A stretch of 64,000 nucleotides of DNA, taken from NCBI RefSeq assembly GCF_035539115.1, contig NZ_DATLJA010000043.1, positions 62,001 to 126,000 of the forward strand, read 5' to 3'. Shown here piece after piece: positions 1 to 8,854 of the stretch; positions within the stretch are counted from its first letter, which is position 1, and each line of letters starts with the position of its first letter. This DNA is from Desulfitobacterium_A sp035539115 (lineage in GTDB: Bacteria > Bacillota > Desulfitobacteriia > Desulfitobacteriales > Desulfitobacteriaceae). A program made the position numbers and the translations under genes. Under the pieces are notes generated by a model that made no database searches, had not been told where the DNA came from, and saw only the letters and a list, made by a program, of their open reading frames with translations.

Positions 1-11
1 GGGCGTCCACG

Positions 12-314
12 ATGGAAGTTGACGTAGTTAGAGGGCTAAAAGCGATTGATGAATTAAAAGTTGAACTGTTAAAATCCTTATGGATTTTTGAGCGTGGAGC
101 AATTGAGGGCTCAGATACGGCATTGATGCAGGGTTTAGCGGATATAGTCGGTATCAGTTATTTACTGACCCGTCGCTTAGGCTTTGATTATACGAGACTA
201 GACCGAACTTTAATTCAGGGTTTGGTAGAATGGAAAGATAATGATACTATGAAGTTGGAAAGTCAGTGGGGGGATTTAAGCCTCTTGTTAAGCTATCTTG
301 CCCCCGAAGAATAG
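12..314 (+). CDS. MazG-like family protein
   Basis: A short 100-residue helical protein of the MazG-like family found upstream of DUF2232 and rplI in Clostridia. Classical MazG proteins hydrolyse nucleoside triphosphates through an EExxD metal site. I do not see a clear complete EExxD motif here, so catalytic activity is doubtful. The ATG at 12 lies only 11 bases inside the window, so the ribosome site cannot be judged fully. The stop at 312-314 is 14 bases before the next gene, so the two are probably co-transcribed. Family assignment is from overall resemblance only, and the cellular role is unknown. Confidence 0.6.
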   Translation: MEVDVVRGLKAIDELKVELLKSLWIFERGAIEGSDTALMQGLADIVGISYLLTRRLGFDYTRLDRTLIQGLVEWKDNDTMKLESQWGDLSLLLSYLAPEE

Positions 315-328
315 ATAGGAGCAGTTGA

Positions 329-1273
329 ATGTACGTTAGTGACCAGAAAATGACTCATGGGTTAGCGATCTTTGTACTTTTAGCAGGCCCGTGGTTGGGG
401 ATCTCCAGAGGAATCGGAGGTTGGATGCTAGAGGTCGCACTGCTCATAGCAGCTCTCTGGGTAGGGCGTAGTATGGGCTTCAGGTTAACGACCTTATGCT
501 TATTTTGGGGTTATGGTGCCGCACTTCTTGCCGGGGGTGGATTGGCTTCACTGGCCAATATCGGGTTCCTACCATGGGTCAGCTTGCTTATGGTATGGGG
601 AACAGAGCATACTTGGCCACAAAAATCGAATTTTTTCTGGTGCTTAGTTTTGTCCGGAATCTTAGGTATTCTGCCGATTATCCCAACCCTTCAAAATGGA
701 ATGAGTTCAGATGTTATGCAAGAACTCATACGCTCGATGATGGATCAATACCGACAATCCGGTATGCTGGCAGATTTAACTCAGCGAGGGATTAGCGAAA
801 CAGATATCCAAAATTATTTACAACAATTCTTCCATTATCTCTTTCTAGTTGTTCCTGGATTAGCCGCCTTAGGGGCAATGATTAAATATAGCGTGGTTTA
901 CAATTTCTTTGCCCGCTGGCTGCCGCAAGAAGATCAACCTTTTCCCTTATTTAGTTCTTTCAGGTTGCCGTGGTTTGCAATCTGGGGAGTGAGTCTTGGA
1001 ATTGCAAGTTATTTGGTTGGAGATCAATGGAATTATCTTGCATTGCGTGTCTTTGGGATTAATCTTATGTTCATTTATGCATGTTTGGCGCTTGTCTTAG
1101 GAAGCTCTATTTTCCTATACTATCTACGTTCTCCGCTTTTATCAGGATTTGTTAAATGGATTTTAATTGTTACGGGTTTTATTTATTTTCAAGTAATGAT
1201 AATCGGTTTAATCTTACTTGGACTTTTTGATTTAGTCTTGAATATCCGCCGTATACCGGAGGATAACCAGTGA
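329..1273 (+). CDS. DUF2232 (YybS-like) integral membrane protein
   Basis: A 314-residue strongly hydrophobic protein with about seven or eight predicted membrane segments, including hydrophobic stretches near residues 10-60, 70-110, 170-195, 210-230, 240-265 and 270-305. The DUF2232 family (B. subtilis YybS) is typically encoded immediately upstream of rplI and a DHH phosphoesterase or dnaB, and rplI follows here after 16 bases. No DHH phosphoesterase (gdpP) gene lies between it and dnaB, unlike in Bacillus. The start is ATG 329, behind AGGAGC; an in-frame ATG at 350 is an alternative. Transport or envelope functions have been suggested for the family, but the role is unknown. Confidence 0.75.
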   Translation: MYVSDQKMTHGLAIFVLLAGPWLGISRGIGGWMLEVALLIAALWVGRSMGFRLTTLCLFWGYGAALLAGGGLASLANIGFLPWVSLLMVWGTEHTWPQKSNFFWCLVLSGILGILPIIPTLQNGMSSDVMQELIRSMMDQYRQSGMLADLTQRGISETDIQNYLQQFFHYLFLVVPGLAALGAMIKYSVVYNFFARWLPQEDQPFPLFSSFRLPWFAIWGVSLGIASYLVGDQWNYLALRVFGINLMFIYACLALVLGSSIFLYYLRSPLLSGFVKWILIVTGFIYFQVMIIGLILLGLFDLVLNIRRIPEDNQ

Positions 1274-1289
1274 ATTAGGGGGTATTTTC

Positions 1290-1742
1290 ATGAAAGTAAT
1301 TCTCACAATGGATGTGAAAAGTCTCGGTAATAAAGGTAAAGTCTGTGAAGTATCGGATGGTTATGCCCGAAATTTTCTTTTCCCTAAAGGGTTAGCGCTT
1401 GAGGCTACACCAGGAAATATGCATGATTTAGCATCTAAAAAGGCGAATGAAGACAGAAAGAAAGCTAAAGAAAAGGAAGAAGCACAATCATTAGCTGCAA
1501 AATTATCTTCAATCACGGTTGAAGTGCATACGAAAACTGGAGAAGGTGGACGGCTTTTTGGGTCTGTAACTAATAAAGAGATCGCCGAAGCGCTTAAAAG
1601 TAAGCATGGTATCGAAATTGATAAACGTAAATTGGATGTCAAGGAACCAATTAAAGCGTTAGGAACCTACACCATTCAGACCAAACTTCATCCTGAAGTT
1701 TCCGCGCAGCTCCAAGTCCAAGTCAAAGCAATCGAATGTTGA
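1290..1742 (+). CDS. rplI: 50S ribosomal protein bL9
   Basis: A 150-residue protein that binds 23S rRNA near the base of the L1 stalk. The N-terminal domain carries the family signature (MKVILTMDVKSLGNKGKV, then a GYARNFLFPKGLA stretch), followed by a charged connecting helix at about residues 45-75 and the C-terminal RNA-binding domain. The length is normal for bL9. The start ATG follows AGGGGG with good spacing. It lies between DUF2232 and the Lon-like protease, the usual rplI-dnaB neighbourhood, and is probably in one transcript with both. Identification is secure. Confidence 0.97.
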   Translation: MKVILTMDVKSLGNKGKVCEVSDGYARNFLFPKGLALEATPGNMHDLASKKANEDRKKAKEKEEAQSLAAKLSSITVEVHTKTGEGGRLFGSVTNKEIAEALKSKHGIEIDKRKLDVKEPIKALGTYTIQTKLHPEVSAQLQVQVKAIEC

Positions 1743-1773
1743 TTTATTTTCTTAACGTTGAAAGGGGAGCCCG

Positions 1774-3672
1774 ATGAAAGGGTTTTTAGCAAAGTGGCTG
1801 AAAGAGGATAAGACTCAAGATGCTAAAACGAGCGGGGAACAATTGAAACTTGAGATTGATGCCTACTATCATTTGTTATCGAATATCCATGGGTCTGATA
1901 AGCTGGTGCTTAAGGCCGTTCGCCTAGATGCTTTAAGCTTAATGCGATCCGAGAATCAGTTGGATCGTATCAAAGCTTTACAAAAAATCGTCTTTGAGGA
2001 TCCAACTGATCCGCCTATCTCTTCTCCAGAGAAATTACCGCAGATTTTAGCTGAAATTGAAGAACAGCTTGTAGAACTTCAAGCTCGACGCATGGTTGAA
2101 GAGAAATTGGATAAAGCGGTTGCTGAAAAAATTCAAGAACATCATGAAGACTATGTGAAAGAAATAAAAAATCAGGTTCTAAGAGATTCTACGGGTCCAG
2201 ATAATGCCCAAACTTTCAAAAAGCTGGCCCAGATCGAAAAAATGAACACTATCAAACTTGCTAATTCTGTGACTGAAGTACTTCGGCCTCAAACTGTGGA
2301 GGAGATCATCGGTCAAGAAAATGCATTCCAGTCTTTACTGGCTAAGCTGGCAACATCTTATCCCCAGCATCTCCTAATTTACGGACCTCCCGGAGTAGGG
2401 AAAACTTCTGCGGCACGAGTCGCTCTGGAAACCGTGAAACAGCATCCGCATTCACCATTCTCCCTAAATGCTCCCTTTATTGAAGTTGATGGAACAGCCT
2501 TACGTTGGGATCCACGGGACGTTACGAATCCTTTGATAGGATCAGTCCATGACCCAATTTATCAAGGCGCGAAACGGGAATTAGCGGATACAGGAGTTCC
2601 TGAGCCGAAGTTGGGATTAGTAAGTGATGCTCATGGCGGAATCTTGTTTATTGATGAGATAGGAGAAATGGATTCTCTCCTTTTAAATAAACTGCTAAAA
2701 GTTCTAGAGGACAAACGGGTTTATTTCGATTCATCTTATTTTGATTCTTCTGACCCGCAGGTTCCACTCTATATTAAAAAATTATTCGAAGAAGGCGCTC
2801 CTGCTGATTTCGTATTAATTGGAGCAACAACACGCGACCCAAGAGAAATTAATCCCGCTTTGCGGTCGCGCTGCGCCGAAATCTATTTCAGCCCTTTAGA
2901 ACCCCAAGATATCCAGCAGATCATCCGACAAGCTGCCGAAAAATTGGATGCTGAGATCGAGGAAACTGTCCCGCAAATCATCAGTGAATATGTAACTGAA
3001 GGACGAAAAGCCAATAGTATTTTAACGGATGCCTATGGGTTGGCCCGCTTCCGCCATCCAGAGCAAAAGGAAACGAAAGTTGGTCCGGAAGAAGTCTATG
3101 AGGTCCTTCGTTCGGCCCGTTTGAGTCCTCCTGTTTCCCAAAAGGCTCAGGAGACTGTAGAAATCGGGCGTATTTTAGGTTTGGGTGTCCTCGGATTCGT
3201 CGGTTCTGTCCTGGAAATTGAAGCGATCGTTTTCCCTGGACAAAGTGGCAAAGGAACGATCCGTTTTAATGAAACGGCGGGTAGTATGGCTCGGGATGCG
3301 GTTTTTAATGCTGCTGCTGTGCTGCGCACGATTACAGGGGAAGATCTTCGAGATTACGATGTCCATGTCAATGTGGTTGGCGGTGGTAATATTGATGGCC
3401 CTTCAGCGGGGTTAGCGACCACTTTGGCGCTGTATAGTGCACTTAAGAACAAACCTCTCCACCAAGATGTTGCGGTTACCGGGGAAATTTCCATCCAGGG
3501 AAAAGTGCGACCAGTTGGGGGAATCGCCGAAAAGCTTTTTGGTGCAAAACAGGCAGGGGTTAGAACCGTTTTAATTCCTAGAGGTAATCTGGCAGATGTG
3601 CCGTCGGGATTACAGGGAATTGAAGTGCAAACTGTCGAGACGATTCAGGAGGCCTTAGATTATATTGGCTAG
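1774..3672 (+). CDS. lonC: Lon-family ATP-dependent protease, LonC type
   Basis: A 632-residue AAA+ serine protease without the N-terminal substrate domain of classical LonA. Residues 1-170 are helical and charged. The AAA+ module has a Walker A (GPPGVGKTS, about 205) and a Walker B (ILFIDEIGEMD, about 290). The C-terminal protease domain has the catalytic serine in DGPSAG and the lysine in GGIAEKLFGAKQ. The long N-terminus and the position between rplI and dnaB resemble the Lon-like family described from spore formers (LonC) more than LonB, which normally adjoins clpX/lonA. It probably degrades regulatory or damaged proteins, possibly during sporulation. The LonB/LonC distinction is my inference. 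Confidence 0.85.
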   Translation: MKGFLAKWLKEDKTQDAKTSGEQLKLEIDAYYHLLSNIHGSDKLVLKAVRLDALSLMRSENQLDRIKALQKIVFEDPTDPPISSPEKLPQILAEIEEQLVELQARRMVEEKLDKAVAEKIQEHHEDYVKEIKNQVLRDSTGPDNAQTFKKLAQIEKMNTIKLANSVTEVLRPQTVEEIIGQENAFQSLLAKLATSYPQHLLIYGPPGVGKTSAARVALETVKQHPHSPFSLNAPFIEVDGTALRWDPRDVTNPLIGSVHDPIYQGAKRELADTGVPEPKLGLVSDAHGGILFIDEIGEMDSLLLNKLLKVLEDKRVYFDSSYFDSSDPQVPLYIKKLFEEGAPADFVLIGATTRDPREINPALRSRCAEIYFSPLEPQDIQQIIRQAAEKLDAEIEETVPQIISEYVTEGRKANSILTDAYGLARFRHPEQKETKVGPEEVYEVLRSARLSPPVSQKAQETVEIGRILGLGVLGFVGSVLEIEAIVFPGQSGKGTIRFNETAGSMARDAVFNAAAVLRTITGEDLRDYDVHVNVVGGGNIDGPSAGLATTLALYSALKNKPLHQDVAVTGEISIQGKVRPVGGIAEKLFGAKQAGVRTVLIPRGNLADVPSGLQGIEVQTVETIQEALDYIG

Positions 3673-3685
3673 GAGGAGAAAGTAG

Positions 3686-5014
3686 ATGGAACTCACCAAA
3701 GTTCCTCCCCAGAATCTAGAGGCAGAACAGGCTGTGCTTGGGGCCCTGATGCTTGACCCAGATACGGGGAGTTCCGTTTTTGAAATATTACAGCCTGAGG
3801 ATTTTTATCGAGATAATCATCGTTTGATTTTCCTTGCCCTACGGGATTTATTTGAACGTGGGGATCCGGTTGATTTGGTGTCTGTGGCCGAAGTCTTACG
3901 TCAAAGCGGGCGGTTAGAGCAGGTCGGCGGAATCGCTACTGTCTCCCAAATTGCTCGCTCTGTGCCTTCGGCAGTCAATGCTGAATTTTACGCTAAGATT
4001 GTTGCTGAAAAGTCTATGCTTCGGCAATTGATACGCGTGGCTGGACGAATTGCTGAAAAGGGCTATGAACCTGGGGAAGAAGCGACAGCCCTCTTAGCAG
4101 AAGCAGAGAAGTTAATTCTTGACTTAACCCAACGGCAAGTCAAAGATGGGTTTGAGCCCATCCGCAATATTTTACTAAATACGTTTGAAAAGATTGAAAC
4201 TCTTTATGCGCACAAGGGAAATCTGACAGGCGTTCCCACCTTCTTTACAGAATTGGATAGAATGACTTCAGGATGGCAACCTTCGGACTTGGTTATTATT
4301 GCGGCGCGTCCTTCGATGGGTAAAACTGCTTTGGTTTTAAATATGGCTCAAAATGCGGCAGTCCGCGGTAAAGTGCCTGTAGCCATTTTCAGTTTGGAAA
4401 TGTCTAAGGAACAGCTTGTGCAAAGAATGCTTTGTTCTGAAGCCATGGTTGACCAGCAACGAGTCAGAACAGGTGACTTACTCGATACTGATTGGCCTAA
4501 ACTCACACGTGCTGTAGGTCCACTCTCTGATGCACCCATTTATATCGATGATACGGTCGGTATTTCCTTAGTTGAGCTTCGTTCAAAGGCACGCCGCTTA
4601 AAGATGGAACAAGGTTTAGGACTGATCGTCATCGACTACCTACAATTGATGTCGTTAGGACGTCGCGTCGAGAGCCGGCAACAAGAGGTTGCTTCCATTT
4701 CCCGAGGGCTTAAAGGGATTGCGCGGGAACTGTGCATACCAGTGATTGCCCTTTCTCAGCTCAACCGAGGGGTTGAACAACGCCAGGATAAACATCCAGT
4801 GATGTCGGATCTTTTGGAATCTGGGGGAATTGAAGCGGATGCGGATCTTATTGCTTTTATCTATCGGGATGAATATTACAATCCTGAATCTGAGAAAAAA
4901 GGAATTGCGGAAATTGTTATTGCGAAACACCGAAATGGTCCGGTAGGGGCCCTGGAGCTCGGATATATAAAAGAGTTTACCAAATTTGTAAATTTGGATC
5001 GCCAACATATATAG
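3686..5014 (+). CDS. dnaB: Replicative DNA helicase DnaB
   Basis: A 442-residue hexameric replicative helicase. It has an N-terminal primase-interaction domain (residues 1-110, opening with the PPQNLEAEQAVLGALML signature) and a RecA-like ATPase domain from about 180. The Walker A is ARPSMGKTAL. Further hallmarks are the IVIDYLQLM block and the LSQLNRGVEQR arginine region. Length and order of motifs are standard, and no intein is present. It starts 14 bases after lonC behind AGGAGGAG. It acts at the replication fork. Secure. Confidence 0.97.
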   Translation: MELTKVPPQNLEAEQAVLGALMLDPDTGSSVFEILQPEDFYRDNHRLIFLALRDLFERGDPVDLVSVAEVLRQSGRLEQVGGIATVSQIARSVPSAVNAEFYAKIVAEKSMLRQLIRVAGRIAEKGYEPGEEATALLAEAEKLILDLTQRQVKDGFEPIRNILLNTFEKIETLYAHKGNLTGVPTFFTELDRMTSGWQPSDLVIIAARPSMGKTALVLNMAQNAAVRGKVPVAIFSLEMSKEQLVQRMLCSEAMVDQQRVRTGDLLDTDWPKLTRAVGPLSDAPIYIDDTVGISLVELRSKARRLKMEQGLGLIVIDYLQLMSLGRRVESRQQEVASISRGLKGIARELCIPVIALSQLNRGVEQRQDKHPVMSDLLESGGIEADADLIAFIYRDEYYNPESEKKGIAEIVIAKHRNGPVGALELGYIKEFTKFVNLDRQHI

Positions 5015-5090
5015 GCATAGAAAGATGAACAATCTCCATCAAATGTCGAATATTAGATACTGTATACAAGATGAATGTTCGAAAAATCCG

Positions 5091-5119
5091 TTGACATTAT
5101 GGGCGATGGTTGTTAATAT
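5091..5119 (+). promoter_or_regulatory. Sigma-A type promoter for purB-purA
   Basis: TTGACA at 5091-5096 and TAATAT at 5114-5119 with exactly 17 bases between them, 127 bases upstream of purB. The rest of the 231-base gap (5015-5245) shows no gene and no clear riboswitch. Confidence 0.75.
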
Positions 5120-5245
5120 AAAACTGTTTGTGAAGTGTATAATTCCTGAATGAAGGAATCCTTGTTATGGGATAATAGAAACTTGAAACGGAAAAAAATT
5201 GTTCGGATTCAACCTTAATTTTTTGGTAGAGATCTAGGGGGTATT

Positions 5246-6550
5246 TTGTTGATAGATCGCTATACCCATCCAGAAATGGGTAAACTATGGCGCGAAGGTT
5301 ATGAGTATGATCGTTGGTTGGAGGTTGAGCTGGCTGTAGCCGAGGTCATGGCTGAGCGTGGGGAGCTTCCTGCTAAGGCATTGCTTGAAATTCGTGAAAA
5401 GGCTAAAGTTAACCCGACACGAATTGCAGAAATCGAGAAGACTGTACGGCATGACCTTATCGCTTTCTTGCAAGCCGTAGTTGAGGAAGTTGGGGAAGCT
5501 GGAAAGTATCTTCATCTGGGCTTAACCTCTTCGGATGTCAAGGATACGGCTTTGAGCCTTGTCCTCAGAGACTCTGGCGAGCTTTTGCTTAAGGATTTAG
5601 CTGATTTGAGGTCTGCTCTAGTTAAGCGGGCATTGGAGAGCAAAGATGTTGTTATGGTGGGTCGTACTCATGGGGTTCATGCTGAGCCGCTTACGTTTGG
5701 TTTGAAACTAGTCTTATGGATCGCTGAAATCGATCGCCAAAGCGAGCGTTTGCAACAGGCGATCGAGTCTATCCGGGTGGGAAAGATTTCAGGAGCTGTC
5801 GGAACCTATGCGAATGTTTCTCCCGAGATTGAGGAAGAAGTTTGCGAACATTTGGGCTTAAAGCCAGCTTATGTAAGTAATCAAATATTACAGAGGGATC
5901 GGCATGCCCATTACGTGACTACCCTTGCCTTAATCGGGTGTACGCTTGAAAAAATGACAACAGAAATTCGCAACTTGCAACGGACGGATATCTTAGAGGT
6001 TGAGGAACCGTTTGCCAAAGGACAAAAAGGCTCTTCGGCTATGCCTCACAAGAGAAACCCTATTATAAGTGAGCAGGTAGCTGGTATGTCACGTTTGCTC
6101 CGGGGAAATGCGTTAGCAGCTATGGAAAATGTTGCGCTCTGGCATGAACGGGATATGACGCATTCTTCGGTTGAACGGGTTATTCTTCCCGATAGTAATA
6201 TTTTATTGGATCATATGCTGAGGCAAATGACCTGGATCATTAATGGTTTGAAGATTCATGCAGACAATATGAAAAGTAATCTTCTCAAGACCTATGGGTT
6301 TACATCTTCACAGAGAGTGTTACTCGCTTTAGTGGACAAGGGTTGTATGCGCGAAGACGCATACAGTTGGGTTCAACAGGCTGCTTTTAAAGCGTGGGAA
6401 GAGGGGAAGGAACTGCGTCATGTCCTCCTGGAAATACCGGAGGTTATGAACTATTTAACCCCTGAGGACCTCGAGACCTTGTCTGATTGGAGCTATCATC
6501 TTAAGCATACTGATGATGTATTTAAACGGTTAGGGTTGATCAAAGCTTAA
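5246..6550 (+). CDS. purB: Adenylosuccinate lyase
   Basis: A 434-residue fumarase-superfamily lyase. It cleaves SAICAR to AICAR and adenylosuccinate to AMP, releasing fumarate in each case, and so acts twice in purine synthesis. Visible signatures are the TSSDVKDTA region near residue 93, the catalytic histidine in GRTHGVHAEP (about 140), and the mobile-loop signature GSSAMPHKRNP (about 262). Length is typical of Firmicute PurB. Translation starts at TTG 5246 or the adjacent TTG 5249, behind AGGGGG. purA follows after 47 bases, so the two AMP-branch enzymes form a pair. Confidence 0.95.
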   Translation: MLIDRYTHPEMGKLWREGYEYDRWLEVELAVAEVMAERGELPAKALLEIREKAKVNPTRIAEIEKTVRHDLIAFLQAVVEEVGEAGKYLHLGLTSSDVKDTALSLVLRDSGELLLKDLADLRSALVKRALESKDVVMVGRTHGVHAEPLTFGLKLVLWIAEIDRQSERLQQAIESIRVGKISGAVGTYANVSPEIEEEVCEHLGLKPAYVSNQILQRDRHAHYVTTLALIGCTLEKMTTEIRNLQRTDILEVEEPFAKGQKGSSAMPHKRNPIISEQVAGMSRLLRGNALAAMENVALWHERDMTHSSVERVILPDSNILLDHMLRQMTWIINGLKIHADNMKSNLLKTYGFTSSQRVLLALVDKGCMREDAYSWVQQAAFKAWEEGKELRHVLLEIPEVMNYLTPEDLETLSDWSYHLKHTDDVFKRLGLIKA

Positions 6551-6597
6551 GAGCTTGTCCATTCATCAGTTCGTAAATATGATTTGGGGGAATGAAA

Positions 6598-7881
6598 ATG
6601 GCAGCAGTCGTTTTGCTTGGTGCGCAGTGGGGAGACGAAGGAAAAGGTAAGGTTACGGACTTTCTCGCCGAAAAGGCGAATCTCGTTGTTCGTTATCAAG
6701 GAGGTAATAATGCGGGTCATACCGTTGTTGCCCAGGGCGAAGAATTTAAACTTCATTTGATTCCATCAGGAATTCTCTATGCGGATAAAATCTGTATCAT
6801 CGGCAACGGAGTTGTTGTTGATCCGAAAGTTCTCTTAGAGGAGCTCGCCTATTTAACAGAGCGTAAGGTTAAGATGGGGAAATTATTCATTAGCAGCAAC
6901 GCTCATATCATTATGCCTTATCATCGTTTACTTGATGAATTAGAAGAAATAGCGCGTGGCGATCAGAAAATTGGTACGACCAAACGTGGAATTGGTCCGG
7001 CCTATATGGATAAAACTGCCCGGACGGGGATTCGGATGATGGACCTCCTAGATCCTGAGGAATTTGCTGCCAAATTAAAACGGAATCTTGCCGAGAAGAA
7101 TAATTTTTTGGTTAAGCTCTATGGTAAGAAGCCTTTAGATTTTGAGAGCATTTATCAGGAATATAGGGGCTATGCCGAAAAACTACGTGCTTTTGTCACG
7201 GATAGTTCCCTGACTATTGATAGAGCAATTAAAGCAGGCGAGAGGGTTCTCTTTGAGGGTGCCCAAGGAACTCTCCTGGACTTGGACCATGGAACCTATC
7301 CTTTTGTGACTTCTTCTCACCCAACTGCTGGAGGAGCATGTATCGGGGCAGGTGTCGGTCCAACACAAATCAATAAGGTAGTCGGGGTGATTAAAGCCTA
7401 TACAACACGGGTTGGGGAGGGACCGTTCCCCACGGAATTGCTCGATGAGATGGGAGATCAAATACGTGAAGCCGGTCATGAATTTGGGACAACGACAGGG
7501 CGAGCCCGCCGTTGTGGGTGGTTCGACGCAGTCATTGGCCGGTATGCGGTTCGCGTAAGTGGAATTTCCGACTTTGCATTAATGAAACTTGATGTCTTGT
7601 CTGGTCTTGAAAAAGTGAAGCTCTGTGTAGGGTATCGGGTAAATGGGGAAGTTATCGATGAATTTCCCCAAAGTCAGAAAGTATTCAGAGCGTGTGAGCC
7701 CGTTTATGAAGAAATGCCCGGCTGGCAAGAGGATATAACTTCGGCCCAGACCTTTGAAGACCTACCAGAGGCCGCCCAAGCTTATATACGCCGGATTGAG
7801 GAACTTACCGTAACGAAGGTAACCTTGATTGCGGTAGGGCCAAGTAGAGAGCAAACGATTGTTCGCGGCGAGATTTTTTAA
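6598..7881 (+). CDS. purA: Adenylosuccinate synthetase
   Basis: A 427-residue GTP-dependent enzyme that joins IMP and aspartate, the first committed step to AMP. The P-loop signature GAQWGDEGKGK is near the N-terminus, the HTVV substrate stretch follows, then the KRGIGP motif near 130 and the TTTGRARRCGW block near 300. I choose ATG 6598 over ATG 6592 because the GGGGG ribosome site at 6586-6590 is 7 bases from 6598 but only 1 from 6592. It completes the pair with purB. Secure. Confidence 0.95.
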   Translation: MAAVVLLGAQWGDEGKGKVTDFLAEKANLVVRYQGGNNAGHTVVAQGEEFKLHLIPSGILYADKICIIGNGVVVDPKVLLEELAYLTERKVKMGKLFISSNAHIIMPYHRLLDELEEIARGDQKIGTTKRGIGPAYMDKTARTGIRMMDLLDPEEFAAKLKRNLAEKNNFLVKLYGKKPLDFESIYQEYRGYAEKLRAFVTDSSLTIDRAIKAGERVLFEGAQGTLLDLDHGTYPFVTSSHPTAGGACIGAGVGPTQINKVVGVIKAYTTRVGEGPFPTELLDEMGDQIREAGHEFGTTTGRARRCGWFDAVIGRYAVRVSGISDFALMKLDVLSGLEKVKLCVGYRVNGEVIDEFPQSQKVFRACEPVYEEMPGWQEDITSAQTFEDLPEAAQAYIRRIEELTVTKVTLIAVGPSREQTIVRGEIF

Positions 7882-8029
7882 TACTAACAGAAAGTATAAA
7901 TTTTTGGCAGATAAACTCTAAGTGCAACCAGCGGTTTTCGCTTTCCTACGATGAATGCGGTTAAGTTCGGCAGGATAAGGCGACTAAGGCCACCGCTTTG
8001 GCGCTGACCAAGTCTTCTATATCGCAAAG

Positions 8030-8054
8030 CTCGGCGAAAAGCCGGGTTTTCTTT
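8030..8054 (+). terminator. Rho-independent terminator after repeat unit 1
   Basis: CTCGGC at 8030-8035, loop GAAAA, GCCGGG at 8041-8046, then TTTTCTTT. Probably the terminator of purB-purA. Confidence 0.75.
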
Positions 8055-8124
8055 ATACTAACAGAAAGTATAAGTTTTGGGCAGATAGCATAAGTGCAAC
8101 TAAGGCTTCCGCCTACGCTAGAGG

Positions 8125-8148
8125 CTTGGCGCAAGCCAAGTTTTCTTT
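8125..8148 (+). terminator. Rho-independent terminator after repeat unit 2
   Basis: CTTGGC at 8125-8130, loop GCAA, GCCAAG at 8135-8140, then TTTTCTTT. It ends just before the tRNA promoter. Confidence 0.7.
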
Positions 8149-8177
8149 ACATTTGAAGTCTTAGGTAAATAAAAAAG

Positions 8178-8206
8178 TTGACAAGATCCGAGGATTGCTG
8201 TAATAT
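8178..8206 (+). promoter_or_regulatory. Promoter of the tRNA cluster
   Basis: TTGACA at 8178-8183 and TAATAT at 8201-8206 with a 17-base spacer, 22 bases before the first tRNA. Confidence 0.8.
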
Positions 8207-8227
8207 TTTAATTCGTGAGCGAGTAAT

Positions 8228-8303
8228 GAGCCATTAGCTCAGTTGGTAGAGCACCTGACTTTTAATCAGGGTGTCCCGCGTTCGAGTCGCGGATGGCTCA
8301 CCA
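8228..8303 (+). tRNA. tRNA-Lys (anticodon TTT)
   Basis: A 76-base cloverleaf with acceptor GAGCCAT/ATGGCTC, anticodon loop CTTTTAA, T-arm GTTCGAGTC and encoded CCA at 8301-8303. First gene of the three-tRNA cluster. Confidence 0.97.
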
Positions 8304-8307
8304 CAAT

Positions 8308-8383
8308 GGCCCGTTGGTCAAGCGGCTTAAGACACCGCCCTTTCACGGCGGCTACATGGGTTCGAATCCCATACGGGTCACCA
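8308..8383 (+). tRNA. tRNA-Glu (anticodon TTC)
   Basis: A 76-base cloverleaf with acceptor GGCCCGT/ACGGGTC, anticodon stem CCGCC/GGCGG around loop CTTTCAC, T-arm GTTCGAATC and encoded CCA. Only 4 bases follow tRNA-Lys. Confidence 0.97.
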
Positions 8384-8396
8384 TTTATCCTTACGT

Positions 8397-8472
<76 letters not shown>

Positions 8473-8490
8473 TTTTAATACTCTAAGTAT

Positions 8491-8525
8491 ATTAAACCTT
8501 CGCTGGTGCGGAGGTTTAATTTTTT
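8491..8525 (+). terminator. Terminator of the tRNA cluster
   Basis: ATTAAACCTTCGC at 8491-8503 pairs with GCGGAGGTTTAAT at 8508-8520 (one mismatch), followed by a T run. Confidence 0.88.
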
Positions 8526-8550
8526 GAAGATAGTGTAGACTAAATTCGTT

Positions 8551-8580
8551 TTGCGTTACAGCTTGTCAACGTGCTATAAT
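8551..8580 (+). promoter_or_regulatory. Promoter of scfA
   Basis: Perfect -10 TATAAT at 8575-8580 and a TTGCGT -35 at 8551-8556 with an 18-base spacer. It lies 38 bases before scfA. Confidence 0.6.
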
Positions 8581-8618
8581 CAAAAAGGATTTCGAAGTGT
8601 GAGAGGAGGATGTTTTAA

Positions 8619-8759
8619 ATGGCTAAACACATCCAAACGATTGTTAAAGCTAACTTAAGTGAGACGGTCAAAACGGGTGGCTGCGGAGAATGCCAATCTT
8701 CTTGTCAATCCGCATGCAAGACGTCTTGCACAGTAGGTAACCAAGTTTGTGTTAAGTAA
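8619..8759 (+). CDS. scfA: SCIFF peptide (six cysteines in forty-five), ranthipeptide precursor
   Basis: A 46-residue ribosomal peptide precursor that is easily missed because of its size. Cysteines are at residues 22, 25, 29, 33, 37 and 44, in the conserved pattern GGCGEC, SSC, SAC, TSC and NQVC. The N-terminal part (MAKHIQTIVKANLSETVK) is the typical leader. In this family the partner radical SAM enzyme forms thioether links from cysteines to non-alpha carbons of neighbouring residues. The start ATG is behind GAGAGGAGG. The maturase gene lies 95 bases downstream behind a hairpin, which fits stronger expression of the precursor than of the enzyme. SCIFF is near-universal in Clostridia; its biological role is not settled. 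Confidence 0.95.
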   Translation: MAKHIQTIVKANLSETVKTGGCGECQSSCQSACKTSCTVGNQVCVK

Positions 8760-8799
8760 GTACTTAATTTCTGAAAAGAAAATCGCACATAGGTTATCA

Positions 8800-8830
8800 A
8801 GAACCCACCTGATTCAGGCGGGTTCTGTTT
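8800..8830 (+). terminator. Hairpin between scfA and scfB
   Basis: AGAACCC-A-CCTG at 8800-8811 pairs with CAGG-C-GGGTTCT at 8815-8826, followed by GTTTC. A partial terminator here would set the ratio of peptide to maturase. Confidence 0.75.
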
Positions 8831-8854
8831 CTGTATACGAAGGAGAGGAATTCC

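Larger units (their letters stand above)
7881..8155 (+). repeat. Two-copy direct repeat downstream of purA
   Basis: Unit 1 begins at 7881 and unit 2 at 8055. Both open with ATACTAACAGAAAGTATAA, then TTTT(T/G)GGCAGATA, then CTAAGTGCAAC or ATAAGTGCAAC. Both end with a GGCGC..CCAAGT.TTCT segment and a U-rich tail. Unit 1 (about 174 bases) carries about 75 extra bases in the middle. No convincing coding frame runs through either unit. It fills the gap between purA and the tRNA cluster and may be a dispersed element of the genome; I cannot test that from this window alone. Confidence 0.7.
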
